A stretch of 64,000 nucleotides of DNA from JAJEAD01 sp964420925 (GTDB taxonomy: Bacteria; Pseudomonadota; Gammaproteobacteria; HK1), in the NCBI GenBank assembly GCA_964420925.1, contig CAYQVB010000102.1:1-64000 (forward strand), in the 5' to 3' direction. How positions within the stretch are numbered: position 1 is the first letter of the stretch; every line of letters begins with the position of its first letter. Positions 16,813 to 24,696 of the stretch are shown piece after piece. The translations under genes were made by a program, and so were the position numbers. The notes below the pieces were generated by a model. The model saw only the letters and a list, made by a program, of their open reading frames with translations. It did not search any database and was not told where the DNA came from.

Positions 16813-17334
16813 ATGATTCGCTCTTGTCGCCCCGACGAGCGCGCTCGCATTCACTACATCATCAACGATGCAGCGGTCGCCTATCGCGGCATCATCCCCG
16901 ACGATCGCTGGCACGAGCCGTACATGGGCGAGGACGAGCTGGACGCGGAGATCGCGGCCGGAGTCCGTTTTCTCGGCTGGTATGCGCCCGGCGACCTGCT
17001 TCTGGGCGTCATGGGCGCGCAGGATGTGCAGGACGTGACCCTGATCCGTCACGCCTACGTGTTGAGCGCGGAGCGCCGGCGCGGCATCGGTTCCGCCCTG
17101 ATCGAAGCCCTGATGGAGTCGGCGCAACGCCCGCTCCTGATCGGGACCTGGGCGGCGGCGAGCTGGGCGATTGCCTTCTACGAAGGGCACGGCTTCCAGG
17201 TCGTCGCGGACACGGAGGCCCTGCTGAGGCGCTACTGGACGATTCCGGATCGCCAGATCGAGACCTCGGTGGTGCTGGCGGATCGGCGCTGGTTCGATAC
17301 GAGAGGAAAGGGAGCGGGATCCGGCACCAGGTAG
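16813..17334 (+). CDS. GNAT-family N-acetyltransferase
   Basis: A 173-residue acetyltransferase. The start at 16813 gives the usual N-terminus IRSCRPDERARIHYIINDAA. The acetyl-CoA pyrophosphate-binding loop reads AERRRGIGSALIEAL, followed by the family's AIAFYEGHGFQVV strand-helix. In the middle, LGVMGAQDVQDVTLIRHAYV is the central beta sheet. It probably shares a transcript with the VOC gene upstream. It converges on a family-5 binding protein, with a hairpin between them. The acceptor substrate is unknown. Confidence 0.83.
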   Translation: MIRSCRPDERARIHYIINDAAVAYRGIIPDDRWHEPYMGEDELDAEIAAGVRFLGWYAPGDLLLGVMGAQDVQDVTLIRHAYVLSAERRRGIGSALIEALMESAQRPLLIGTWAAASWAIAFYEGHGFQVVADTEALLRRYWTIPDRQIETSVVLADRRWFDTRGKGAGSGTR

Positions 17335-17373
17335 GCGCCGGCCTCGGCTCGCCGCGCCGGAGGGCGAGAAGGA

Positions 17374-17396
17374 GAGCCCCGCCAGAAGCGGGGCTC
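17374..17396. terminator. Bidirectional hairpin between convergent genes
   Basis: GAGCCCCGC (17374-17382), a 5-base loop (CAGAA) and GCGGGGCTC (17388-17396) make a perfect 9-bp stem. It lies between the ends of the GNAT gene (+) and the binding protein gene (-), where it can serve both strands. No clear T-run is present. Confidence 0.65.
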
Positions 17397-17424
17397 GTCC
17401 GCGTTGGGCCCGCCGGAAGGTGCG

Positions 17425-19014
17425 TCAGGCCATGTTGTCGTCGACCCAGACCTCCTCGTACAGCCAGCCGGCGCTCAGGAAGAAGGCGGAGCTGCCGCGG
17501 TAGCCCTGGACCCGGGCGTGGGTGGCTTCGACGAAGTTCATGTACATCGGGTTGAACGCGCCGCCGTCGTCGTGCAGCAGGGTCTCCGCCTCGCAGTAGA
17601 TCTCGTAGCGCAAGGCGGGATCGGTGGTCTTGCGTCCCATTACCAGGAGCTCGTCGAAGCGCTCGTTCTTCCACTGCGTCTCGTTCCACTCCGCCTCCGA
17701 GTGGTAGACGAGGGTGAGAATGAGATCCGCGGTGGGCCGCGAGTTCCAGTTGGAGGCGCACATCGGCACCTTCATCCAGGTGCTGTCCCAGTAGCCGTCG
17801 TCGGGCATCCGCTTGATGTCGATCTCGATGCCGGCGGTCCTCGCCCCTTCCTGCAGGAGGACGGTGGCGTCGACCGCGAAGTCGCCGGCCGCATTCGAGG
17901 CGGCGATCTCGATGCCGGAAAGGCCCGTCTTCTCCCAGTAGAAGCGTGCCTTGTCGGGGTCGTAGTCGTGCTGCGGGATCTCCCGGCAGTACATCGGAAT
18001 GCTGGGGTTGACGGAGAAGTCGTTGCCGACGGTGCCGTGGCCCTTCAGCAGCGAGTCGACCATCTGCTGGCGATCGATGCAGTGCTTGAGCGCCAGGCGC
18101 ACGTTGAGGTCGTTGGTCGGCGGCCGATCGCACATCATCGCCCACAGGAACTGCGCCCCCGAGGGGGTGGAGTGCACGGTGACGTTCGGGTCCTTGTCGA
18201 GCAGCGCGGCAATGCGCGCGTCGACCGGCGAGATGCCGATGTCGCCGGTGCGCAGTCCGTTCGTCCGTGCGGTGGCGTCGGTGATGCCCTGGGTGATGTA
18301 GGTGTCGACCCAGGCCACGTCGGGCTTCCAGTAGTTCTCGTTGCGGGTCACGATCGACTGGAGCCCGGGCTCGAACTCCACCAGCTTGTAGGGGCCGGTG
18401 CCGACTACCGGATCGCCGTCCTTCCAGCCCTCGGGAACGATCGAGGTGTGGTAGTCGTGACCGAACTGGATGGGAAGATCCGCGTTGCCGGAGTTGAGAG
18501 TGATCTTGAGCACGTTGTTGCCGTCCGCCTTCATGTCCACTATCGACGACAGCAAGGTCTTCGAGGGAGACTTCGAATCTTCCTTGATGTGCTCGTTCAG
18601 CGAGTAGATGACGTCGTTCACGGTGAGCGTCTTGCCGTTGTGGAACTCCACGCCCTCGCGCAGCTTGAAGGTCCACTCGGTGGCGTCGTTGGCGGCCTCC
18701 CACTCTTCCGCCAGGTTCGGTACCGCGTTCAGGTTCCGATCGAGGTTGGTGATCCGGTTGTAGACCTGATACGAGCGGTTGGCATCGGTCCCGGTGGTCA
18801 TCTTGGTCGGATCGTAGGTCTCCGTCTGGCTGGTTTCCTCGGAGGCGACCGTCACCTCGCCACCGCGCTTGGGCGTGGCAGCGTAGGCGGATTGGCCGAG
18901 CAGGGTTGCGCCGGCAGTGGCGGAGATTCCCAGGGCGGCGGCTCGGCTGAGAAACTCGCGCCGGCCCATGCGGCCCGCGTTCATGTCTTTCAACAGGATG
19001 TCGATGTCGTTCAT
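17425..19014 (-). CDS. ABC transporter substrate-binding protein, family 5, Tat-exported (paralogue group)
   Basis: 529 residues from the ATG at 19014, third member of the paralogue group with 5210 and 13278. A Tat signal (GRREFLSRAAALG) is followed by GQSAYAAT. Family segments: GVEFHNGKTLTVNDVIYSL, GTGPYKLVEFEPGLQS, LALKHCIDRQQMV, and a C-terminal YEIYCEAETLLHDDGGAF. The shared FHNGKTL and PDDGYW blocks suggest related ligands. Again no permease or ATPase gene lies nearby, so it must borrow transporter parts encoded elsewhere or act alone. The open frame extends upstream without family content, so the shorter start is used. Confidence 0.86.
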   Translation of the reverse strand: MNDIDILLKDMNAGRMGRREFLSRAAALGISATAGATLLGQSAYAATPKRGGEVTVASEETSQTETYDPTKMTTGTDANRSYQVYNRITNLDRNLNAVPNLAEEWEAANDATEWTFKLREGVEFHNGKTLTVNDVIYSLNEHIKEDSKSPSKTLLSSIVDMKADGNNVLKITLNSGNADLPIQFGHDYHTSIVPEGWKDGDPVVGTGPYKLVEFEPGLQSIVTRNENYWKPDVAWVDTYITQGITDATARTNGLRTGDIGISPVDARIAALLDKDPNVTVHSTPSGAQFLWAMMCDRPPTNDLNVRLALKHCIDRQQMVDSLLKGHGTVGNDFSVNPSIPMYCREIPQHDYDPDKARFYWEKTGLSGIEIAASNAAGDFAVDATVLLQEGARTAGIEIDIKRMPDDGYWDSTWMKVPMCASNWNSRPTADLILTLVYHSEAEWNETQWKNERFDELLVMGRKTTDPALRYEIYCEAETLLHDDGGAFNPMYMNFVEATHARVQGYRGSSAFFLSAGWLYEEVWVDDNMA

Positions 19015-19062
19015 ATGACCGTTCCTCGCGGTTGACTCGAGCACGTCAGCATGCTCGGTGCA

Positions 19063-19088
19063 GAGGCCCGGCCCATCGACCGGGCCTC
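19063..19088. terminator. GC-rich hairpin between two minus-strand genes
   Basis: GAGGCCCGG (19063-19071) pairs with CCGGGCCTC (19080-19088) around an 8-base loop. It lies about 200 bp downstream of the LLM-class gene and 50 bp upstream of the binding protein start, so it may end the LLM transcript. No T-run is seen. Confidence 0.45.
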
Positions 19089-19285
19089 GACGCAGTGTAC
19101 GCCTCCCGTTTCGACAGCGCGCGAGCACCGTTCGGGGCGGATCCCCGGCCACGACATCGGCTCGGACGACATGCAGCCCACCGGCGCTGGCCGCAGCGCT
19201 TCGCATCACGCCGCCCCGATGCGAGGGAGCCGCTTCGGCTGCGCCCGACTCCCGTGCTTGGCGCGCACGGATGAGCGAGAATGCC

Positions 19286-20248
19286 TCAGCGAAGACCTTC
19301 GACCACCCCCGCCAGTTGTTCGATACCACGCACGCCCGGGGGGTCGATCAGGCTGAGGGTGAGGAGGTCCGTGCCTATCGCTTCGAAGCTTCTGGCGAAC
19401 TCGATCAGCTCGTCCACGCTTCCCGCGCGGGCTTCCCGGGTCATGCCCTCCTGCACGAATCGGGCGATGCCGTTTTCGTCGGCGAGCGTGCCTCCAGGAT
19501 CGAGCGCTACGGTCACCGCCGCGCCTCGCTGCAGGGTTCCGCGGTCGCGACCGGCCGAGCGGCAGGCCGCGTCGAGGGCGTCGAAGCACTTCGCCACCGT
19601 GTCCGGGTCGAGGTGGAAGTCGGCGTCGTAGATGTCCGCATACGTTGCCGCAAGGCGCAACATCCGGGGCCTCTGGGCACCGATCAGAATCGGCGGCCCC
19701 TCCGGGCGCGGTCCGCGCGGCGTCAACTCGCAGTCGCGGGCCGTGTAGAAACGTCCCTCGAAGTCCACATGACCCTTTCGAAGCAGGGCGGAGATGATCT
19801 GCAGCGCCTCCTCCAGCCGCCCCACCCGCCGGTCGAAGGGAAAGCCGAACGCGCGATACTCCGGCTCGTGCCAGCCGGCGCCGATACCCAGCACGAAACG
19901 GCCGGCGCTGACCTCATCCAGCGTGACCGCCATCTTCGCGAGCAGGGCCGGATTGCGGAAGCCGTTGCAGGCGACGAAGGGACCCAACTCGATGCGCTGC
20001 GTCGCTTCCGCGAGAGCGGCGAGCACCGTCCAGGCCTCCCAGATCCCGCGGGTCTCCCCGGTCGCCATCTCCACCTGCACGTCGGCGTCCGGAGGCGATT
20101 TGCGGAAGAGCAGGTGGTCGGGCACGAACAGTACGTCGAAGCCGATCCCCTCGGCCGCCTGCGCCATTTCCCGGAGTTCGGGCCAGCGCGCGGTCCGGCC
20201 GTCTGCCAGCACTCCCGCGCCTATCTGTAGCATCAATCCCAGCTTCAT
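19286..20248 (-). CDS. LLM-class flavin-dependent oxidoreductase, tandem copy 1
   Basis: A 320-residue TIM-barrel flavoprotein of the luciferase-like monooxygenase family, probably F420-dependent by its pattern (GFDVLFVPDHLL, ELGPFVACNGFRNPALLAKMAVTLDEVSAGRFVLGIGAGWHEPEY, PILIGAQRPRMLRLAATYAD). The ATG at 20248 follows GGGAG and gives the standard MKLGLML start. It is a gap-free homologue of the gene at 20553-21515, with roughly 55 differing residues by eye, so the two arose by tandem duplication. Whether both use the same substrate is unknown. Confidence 0.87.
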   Translation of the reverse strand: MKLGLMLQIGAGVLADGRTARWPELREMAQAAEGIGFDVLFVPDHLLFRKSPPDADVQVEMATGETRGIWEAWTVLAALAEATQRIELGPFVACNGFRNPALLAKMAVTLDEVSAGRFVLGIGAGWHEPEYRAFGFPFDRRVGRLEEALQIISALLRKGHVDFEGRFYTARDCELTPRGPRPEGPPILIGAQRPRMLRLAATYADIYDADFHLDPDTVAKCFDALDAACRSAGRDRGTLQRGAAVTVALDPGGTLADENGIARFVQEGMTREARAGSVDELIEFARSFEAIGTDLLTLSLIDPPGVRGIEQLAGVVEGLR

Positions 20249-20335
20249 TGCCGCTCCCTTCCCTCCAGGCTTCGCGCCGGCGGCGGCGCCCCGGGGCTCC
20301 GATTTTGGCATTCAACCTGCGGGGGAGGGAACGTG
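19286..20335 (-). repeat. Tandem duplication, unit 1 (LLM gene plus about 85 bp upstream)
   Basis: The coding sequence and the roughly 85 bp 5' of it resemble the second unit at 20553-21602: both leaders share a GGCTTCGC patch, a run ending GTGGCATTCA or TTGGCATTCA, and a GGGGGAGG/CGGGGAGG stretch. The units are offset by 1267 bp. Confidence 0.65.
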
Positions 20336-20359
20336 TGCCGGCGCGGCTGCGTCACCCTA

Positions 20360-20548
20360 TCAGGCTCGGTTGCCAGCCGAGCGCGGTGCCTCGATGTCGT
20401 CGACGCTTTCCGACGTGGTTTTGGCTTTCTGCGGGAGGACGAGCTTTGCGCCATCGAACCATGCCACGTCCGTCGCCGGAAGCTCGGAGGTGTCGATGTC
20501 GTCGTCGGAAATCGCTGCGATTTCAGTGAATCGCTTCTTGTGAGACAG
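20360..20548 (-). pseudogene. BrnA-like antitoxin remnant between the duplicated LLM genes
   Basis: A 62-residue minus-strand frame beginning at a CTG codon (LSHKKRFTEIAAISDDDIDT), continuing SELPATDVAWFDGAKLVLPQ and then losing resemblance before a stop. The pattern of basic start, TEI-x-x-ISDDDIDTS, P-x-x-D, W/F-F-x-x-AKLVLP matches the N-terminal half of BrnA-type antitoxins. The C-terminal ribbon-helix-helix DNA-binding half is missing, replaced by an unrelated SESVDDIEAPRSAGNRA tail. There is no ATG, and no BrnT toxin gene upstream, where the second LLM copy ends 5 bp away. It is best read as a truncated relic. Family call is by eye. Confidence 0.55.
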
Positions 20549-20552
20549 GCAT

Positions 20553-21515
20553 TCAGCGCAGACCTTCGACCACCGGTGCCAGCGCTTCGATGCCGCTCGC
20601 CCCCGGGGGGTCGGCCAAGCTGAGGGTGAGGAGCTCCGTGCCTATCGCCTCGAAGCTTCGGGCGAACTCGATCAGATCGTCCACGCTTCCTGCGCGAGCC
20701 TCCTGGGTCATGCCGTCCTGCACGAATTGGGCAATCCCGTTGGCGTCGGCGAGCGTGCCCTCGGCATCGAGCGCCACTATCGCCCCTGCGCCTCGCTTAA
20801 GCGTTCCACGGTCTCGACCGGCCGAGCGGCAGGCGGCGTCGATGGATTCGAAGCACTTCGTCACTGTCTCCGGGCCGAGGTGGAAGTCGGCGTCGTAGAT
20901 GTCCGCGTAGGTTGCCGCGAGCCGCAACATCCGGGGCCTCTGGCCTCCGACCAGGATCGGCGGTCCCTCCGGGCGTGGTCCGCGGGGCGTGATCTCGCAA
21001 TCGCGGGCGGAGTAGAAGTGCCCCTGAAAGTCCACATGCCCCTTTCGGAGCAGGGCGGAGACAATCTGCAGTGCTTCTTCCAGCCGCCCCACCTTCCGGT
21101 CGAAAGGGAGGCCGAATGCGTAATACTCTGGCTCGTGCCAGCCCGCGCCGATGCCCAGCACGAGACGGCCTGCGCTCACCTCGTCCAGGGTGATCGCCAT
21201 CTTCGCGAGCAGGGCCGGGTTGCGGAAGCTGTTGCAGGCCACGAGGGGGCCCAGCTCGATGCGCTGCGTCGTCTCCGCGAGCGCGGCGAGCACCGTCCAG
21301 GCCTCCCAGGTTCCACTGGTCTCCCCGGCCGGCATCTCCACCAGGATGGTGTTGTCCGAAGGCGATTTGCGATAGAGCAGATGGTCGGGCACGAAGAGCA
21401 CGTCGAATCCGATCCCCTCGGCCACCTGTGCCATCTCCCGGATGTCGGACCAGCGCGGGGTTCGGCCGTCCGCCAGTCCCCCCGTGCCCACCTGCAGCAT
21501 CAATCCCAGCTTCAT
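20553..21515 (-). CDS. LLM-class flavin-dependent oxidoreductase, tandem copy 2
   Basis: 320 residues, the same length as copy 1 with no gaps. It keeps all core segments (GFDVLFVPDHLLYRKSP, LGIGAGWHEPEY, KGHVDFQGHFYSARDCE, PILVGGQRPRMLR). The differences cluster in the early loop after YRKSP/FRKSP (SDNTILVEMPAGETSG against PDADVQVEMATGETRG), which in this fold borders the active site, so substrate range may have diverged. AGGGGGG precedes the ATG at 21515. It was inserted or duplicated directly upstream of a BrnA-like remnant. The cofactor (F420 or FMN) is inferred only from family. Confidence 0.87.
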   Translation of the reverse strand: MKLGLMLQVGTGGLADGRTPRWSDIREMAQVAEGIGFDVLFVPDHLLYRKSPSDNTILVEMPAGETSGTWEAWTVLAALAETTQRIELGPLVACNSFRNPALLAKMAITLDEVSAGRLVLGIGAGWHEPEYYAFGLPFDRKVGRLEEALQIVSALLRKGHVDFQGHFYSARDCEITPRGPRPEGPPILVGGQRPRMLRLAATYADIYDADFHLGPETVTKCFESIDAACRSAGRDRGTLKRGAGAIVALDAEGTLADANGIAQFVQDGMTQEARAGSVDDLIEFARSFEAIGTELLTLSLADPPGASGIEALAPVVEGLR

Positions 21516-21602
21516 GGCCGCCCCCCTTGCTTCGGGCTTCGCACCGGAGACGCCGCTCCGGCGACCTGATTGTGGCATTCACCCCGCCGGGGAGGAAATG
21601 CG
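20553..21602 (-). repeat. Tandem duplication, unit 2 (LLM gene plus about 85 bp upstream)
   Basis: Second unit of the duplication described at 19286-20335. The similarity continues 5' of the start codon to about 21602, so a promoter region was duplicated with the gene. The remaining part of the 321-bp gap up to the TacA gene (about 21603-21787) has no recognisable feature. Confidence 0.65.
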
Positions 21603-21787
21603 TGCGGTCTTGGCGGTCCGTTCCGGGCCGAGTTCGCGCGAATGCGGCAGGGGGCCGGGCTCTCGCTCTTGAGCCCATCGTGTCACCCTCGAACTCATCG
21701 GTAGCGTCCGGTCATCAATGAGAATTCGCTTTCATCCAGTTTTCTGCACATGCCCGCATCGTCTGGAGTGCCAGCGTACCCTGTGTG

Positions 21788-21814
21788 TTGACATTGTGCG
21801 CAACGTATGCACAA
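21788..21814 (+). promoter_or_regulatory. Promoter with palindromic operator for the TacA/TacT operon
   Basis: A consensus -35 hexamer TTGACA (21788-21793) is followed at once by the inverted repeat TTGTGC (21794-21799), 9-base spacer, GCACAA (21809-21814). The -10 must overlap this repeat or its right edge, so binding of the repressor would block RNA polymerase, as expected for an autoregulated toxin-antitoxin operon. No perfect -10 hexamer could be assigned. Confidence 0.5.
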
Positions 21815-21836
21815 CATCAATACACGGGCTGCCACC

Positions 21837-22133
21837 ATGAGACTCGATATGGCCACCCTCGAACGCGCTTCTTCCACGGAAACGATCAATCTGCGCGCAT
21901 CGGCGGAGCAGAAGGCGCTAATTGATCGTGCGGCCCGACGTCTCGGCAAGTCGCGTACCGAGTTCGTGCTCGACACGATGCGCGAGGCGGCCGAGAACGT
22001 GTTGCTCGATCAGCGCCTGTTCAGCCTCGACGAGGCAACGTTCTCCGCTTTCGAAGCCATGCTCGATGCTCCGCTCGAGGCAGGCGGCGCCCTGCGCCGG
22101 ACGCTGTCGGCGTCTGCGCCCTGGGACCGTTGA
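21837..22133 (+). CDS. tacA: TacA-type (DUF1778) antitoxin
   Basis: 98 residues. The N-terminal ETINLRASAEQKALIDRAARRLGKSRTEFVLDTMREAAENVLLDQR is the ribbon-helix-helix domain of DUF1778 antitoxins. The C-terminal FSLDEATFSAFEAMLDAPLEAGGALRRTL is the toxin-neutralising segment seen in TacA/AtaR proteins. An ATG four codons further in (21849) is an alternative start. It is followed after 10 bp by a GNAT toxin gene, the standard order. An upstream promoter with an inverted repeat supports autoregulation by the antitoxin-toxin complex. Confidence 0.82.
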   Translation: MRLDMATLERASSTETINLRASAEQKALIDRAARRLGKSRTEFVLDTMREAAENVLLDQRLFSLDEATFSAFEAMLDAPLEAGGALRRTLSASAPWDR

Positions 22134-22143
22134 GCGCACCGGC

Positions 22144-22644
22144 ATGTCGCTGGCGGCGCCGCAGCCGATCGGAGCCGATCATGATCTGACCAGCTTCGAC
22201 AGTGGCCAGCCGACGCTCGACGCGTGGTTGGCATCGCGCGCTCTGAGGAACGAACGAGGAGGTGGCTCGCGCACCTATGTTGTCTGCGAGAAGGACAGGG
22301 TCGTTGCCTACTACTGTCTTGCGACGGGCTCCGTCGTGCATGGAGCGGCGCCGGGCAACATCCGTCGTAACATGCCGGACCCGATCCCGGTCATGCTCAT
22401 GGGCCGTCTCGCGGTTGACCGGTCTCATCAGGGCCGGGGAGTCGCCCGTGCCCTCGTGCGAGACGCCATTCTCCGCACCTTGAACGCCGCCGAGATCGCC
22501 GGGATAAGGGCGCTGTTAGTGCATGCTCTTGATGACACCGCCGCGGCGTTCTATCGACACTTGGGATTTGTGGACTCACCGGTCGATCCCCTGGTATTGC
22601 TGTTGCCCTTGGCGAGCGCCCGCAAAGCACTCGACCTCCCGTAG
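22144..22644 (+). CDS. tacT: TacT-type GNAT toxin (aminoacyl-tRNA acetyltransferase)
   Basis: 166 residues, the usual length for TacT/AtaT-like toxins, which acetylate the amino group of charged tRNAs and so stop translation. Hallmarks: HDLTSFDSGQPTLDAWLASRALRNE at the start, RTYVVCEKDRVVAYYCLATGSV, the acetyl-CoA loop LAVDRSHQGRGVARALVRDA, and the C-terminal AAAFYRHLGFVDSP with the conserved Tyr. The neighbouring DUF1778 antitoxin makes the assignment firm. The specific target tRNA cannot be told from sequence. Confidence 0.83.
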   Translation: MSLAAPQPIGADHDLTSFDSGQPTLDAWLASRALRNERGGGSRTYVVCEKDRVVAYYCLATGSVVHGAAPGNIRRNMPDPIPVMLMGRLAVDRSHQGRGVARALVRDAILRTLNAAEIAGIRALLVHALDDTAAAFYRHLGFVDSPVDPLVLLLPLASARKALDLP

Positions 22645-22714
22645 CCCGTCCGACGCGGAGCTCGGCTCCACCGAGTTGCCGCGCACCTTGCGGGTATGAG
22701 CATTCCAGCACAGG

Positions 22715-22731
22715 AATCGGTGAGATATTGC
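22715..22731 (+). repeat. Solo copy of a 17-bp repeat shared with the nirK upstream region
   Basis: AATCGGTGAGATATTGC at 22715-22731 recurs exactly within both arms of the inverted pair at 60710-60730 and 60867-60887. Here it lies in the short gap between the convergent tacT and acyl-CoA dehydrogenase genes, ending 2 bp before the latter's stop codon. Its preceding bases (CAGG) also match the right-hand copy at 60.9 kb. Confidence 0.6.
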
Positions 22732-22733
22732 CG

Positions 22734-23807
22734 TTAGTCGGCGCTCAGATCCGCCCAGAGCCGGTCCGCCCCCGCGGCTGCCACTCGTCGGCCGAGTTCG
22801 TCCGCCCACTGTGCCTCGGGTCCGAAGTCGTCGCGCCACGACCACAGGCGGCGGGTGCATTGCTGCAGGCTGTATTCGCGGGTGAAGCCGATCGCGCCGT
22901 GAACCTGGTGGGCGATCGCGGCGCCGCTGCCCGCCGCCTCCCCGGCCCGGATCTTGGCCGCCGCCACCGCGCGAAAGGCGCGCTCGTCGCCGGCGCCGAA
23001 GCGCGCAATGGCCAAGGCCGCGGCATCCGCCGCCGCGCCGGCCGCCGCCGCCTCGCCCGCGAGGACCGCCAGGTTGTGCTGCACCGCCTGGAACTTGGCG
23101 ATGGGGCGGCCGAACTGGCTTCGCTCGCCCGCGTAGCGGAGCGACAGCTCGAGGGCGGCCTCCAGGGCGCCGGCGATCTGCTGGGCGCGCAATGTGGCGC
23201 CCATTCGGCGCTGAGCGAGATCGAATCCCGCGGGCAGATCCGCTATCACGTCCGGAATCAGGTCGTCGAGGGAAACGTCGTCCTGGGGCTCTCCGGCGAG
23301 GCTCGCGCCGCGCCCGATGCGGTCGCGGTGCCGGTCCGCGTCGAGCTCGAGCATCGCCATCGCCACGCAGTCACCCCTCCGGGCGACCAGGACGAGCGCC
23401 CTCGCATCGGAGGCGAAGGGAACCCTTCGCAGCGCTCCGGACAGCCGGCCCCTCGAATCGAGCGCGGGCGCGTCGTCGGCGCGGGTGGGCGCGACGCTCA
23501 AGGGCCCGGGCGGCGCGTCCACCCCGGCCTGTGACAGGGTCCACCCCGCGAGCAAGGTCTCCGCGAGCGGCACCGGGGCGGCGTAGCGGGCGGCGACCCG
23601 CACGATTCCGAAGCCCTCCGCGAGGCTCGCACCGGCCCCGCCGCGCGTCTCGGGCACCCACGCGAGCGGCAGGCCGGCCGCCTCCAGGGTGTCCCACAGC
23701 TCTTTCGGCCACTCTCCCTGCTCCGCACGCGCCACCACCTCGGGCGTGCAATGCTCCTCGAGCATCCGCGTGAGGGTCTCGACCAGCAGGGGGTCGGCAG
23801 CGCTCAC
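22734..23807 (-). CDS. Acyl-CoA dehydrogenase
   Basis: A 357-residue FAD-dependent dehydrogenase of acyl-CoA thioesters. The three-domain layout is present but the middle beta domain is poorly conserved. The C-terminal helical domain is clear: AGALEAALELSLRYAGERSQFGRPIAKFQAVQHNLA, then HQVHGAIGFTREYSLQQCTRRLWSW. It overlaps the enoyl-CoA hydratase gene upstream by four bases, so the two are translationally coupled in an operon with another acyl-CoA dehydrogenase (26170) and a CoA-ligase-like gene. Two different dehydrogenases in one operon may form a heteromer, as in steroid and some terpenoid pathways. That is inference. Confidence 0.83.
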   Translation of the reverse strand: MSAADPLLVETLTRMLEEHCTPEVVARAEQGEWPKELWDTLEAAGLPLAWVPETRGGAGASLAEGFGIVRVAARYAAPVPLAETLLAGWTLSQAGVDAPPGPLSVAPTRADDAPALDSRGRLSGALRRVPFASDARALVLVARRGDCVAMAMLELDADRHRDRIGRGASLAGEPQDDVSLDDLIPDVIADLPAGFDLAQRRMGATLRAQQIAGALEAALELSLRYAGERSQFGRPIAKFQAVQHNLAVLAGEAAAAGAAADAAALAIARFGAGDERAFRAVAAAKIRAGEAAGSGAAIAHQVHGAIGFTREYSLQQCTRRLWSWRDDFGPEAQWADELGRRVAAAGADRLWADLSAD

Positions 23808-24592
23808 CGGCCGGTGAACCTCGGCCGGCGACGCTCGCTCATCGCCTTCACGCCCTCCGCGAAGTCTTCAGTGCGGCGCAGGCGGCTCTGCTCGGCGAGC
23901 TCATGGTCGGTAGCCCGGGCGATCTCCTCGGCGAGGCCGGCACGCTGGGTGGCCCGGATCGCCTGCACCGCGAGCGGGGCCGACTGCGCGATCTCGCCCG
24001 CGAGCTCCCGTGCCCGTTCGCGCACCCGCTCGCGCGGCACCAGCTCCTCGGCGAGACCGAGCCGGTGCGCCTCCGTTCCGTTCACCCGACGGCCGGTGAG
24101 CAGAAGCAGCTCGGCCTGCGCCGCGCCGATGAGCCTCGGCAGGGTCACCGACAGGCCGAAGCCCTGGTGAAAGCCGAGTCGCGAGAAGTTCGCCGAGAAG
24201 CGTGCCTCCTCGCAGGTGACGCGGAAGTCGGCGGACAGGGCGAGGCCGAGACCGCCGCCGACCGCCGCCCCTTGCACTGCCGCCACCACGGGCTTGCCGG
24301 CACGAAAGAGGCGCACCGCCTCGACGTAGAGGTTTCCGGCCTGCGACTCGAGCCGCTCTTCGGACCAGGTCTCGCGCGCCTGCAGGTTCGCACCAGCGCA
24401 GAAGTGCTTGCCTTCCGAGCACAGCACGATGGCGCGGCAGCGCGGATCGCCGTCCAGGGACTCGTACGCATCGGCGAGCGCCCGCATCAACCAGAAGTCG
24501 AAGAAGTTGTTGGGGGGCCGGTGGATCTCGACCGTCGCCACGTGTGCGTCGACGGAGACCGAGATGTCGCCCGCGGCGGCGTTGTCGCTCAT
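23804..24592 (-). CDS. Enoyl-CoA hydratase/isomerase (crotonase family)
   Basis: A 262-residue crotonase-fold protein. The oxyanion-hole and substrate-binding segments are visible: CSEGKHFCAGANLQARE and VQGAAVGGGLGLALSADFRV, then SANFSRLGFHQGFGLSVTLPRLIG. The Glu pair of classical hydratases is not obvious: the stretch after the GGG loop lacks the usual E-x-x-x-G at one position, so isomerase or hydrolase activity is possible. It sits 104 bp after the CoA-ligase-like gene and overlaps the following dehydrogenase gene by ATGA. Confidence 0.83.
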   Translation of the reverse strand: MSDNAAAGDISVSVDAHVATVEIHRPPNNFFDFWLMRALADAYESLDGDPRCRAIVLCSEGKHFCAGANLQARETWSEERLESQAGNLYVEAVRLFRAGKPVVAAVQGAAVGGGLGLALSADFRVTCEEARFSANFSRLGFHQGFGLSVTLPRLIGAAQAELLLLTGRRVNGTEAHRLGLAEELVPRERVRERARELAGEIAQSAPLAVQAIRATQRAGLAEEIARATDHELAEQSRLRRTEDFAEGVKAMSERRRPRFTGR

Positions 24593-24696
24593 CGATGGGG
24601 TCTCGGTTCGGGCTCGGGCATCGGGGAGGATTGCGGGATCTTACGCTCGACGGCGAGCGCATCGACGATGCTCACTCCCTCTCCGCGTGCGCAGGT

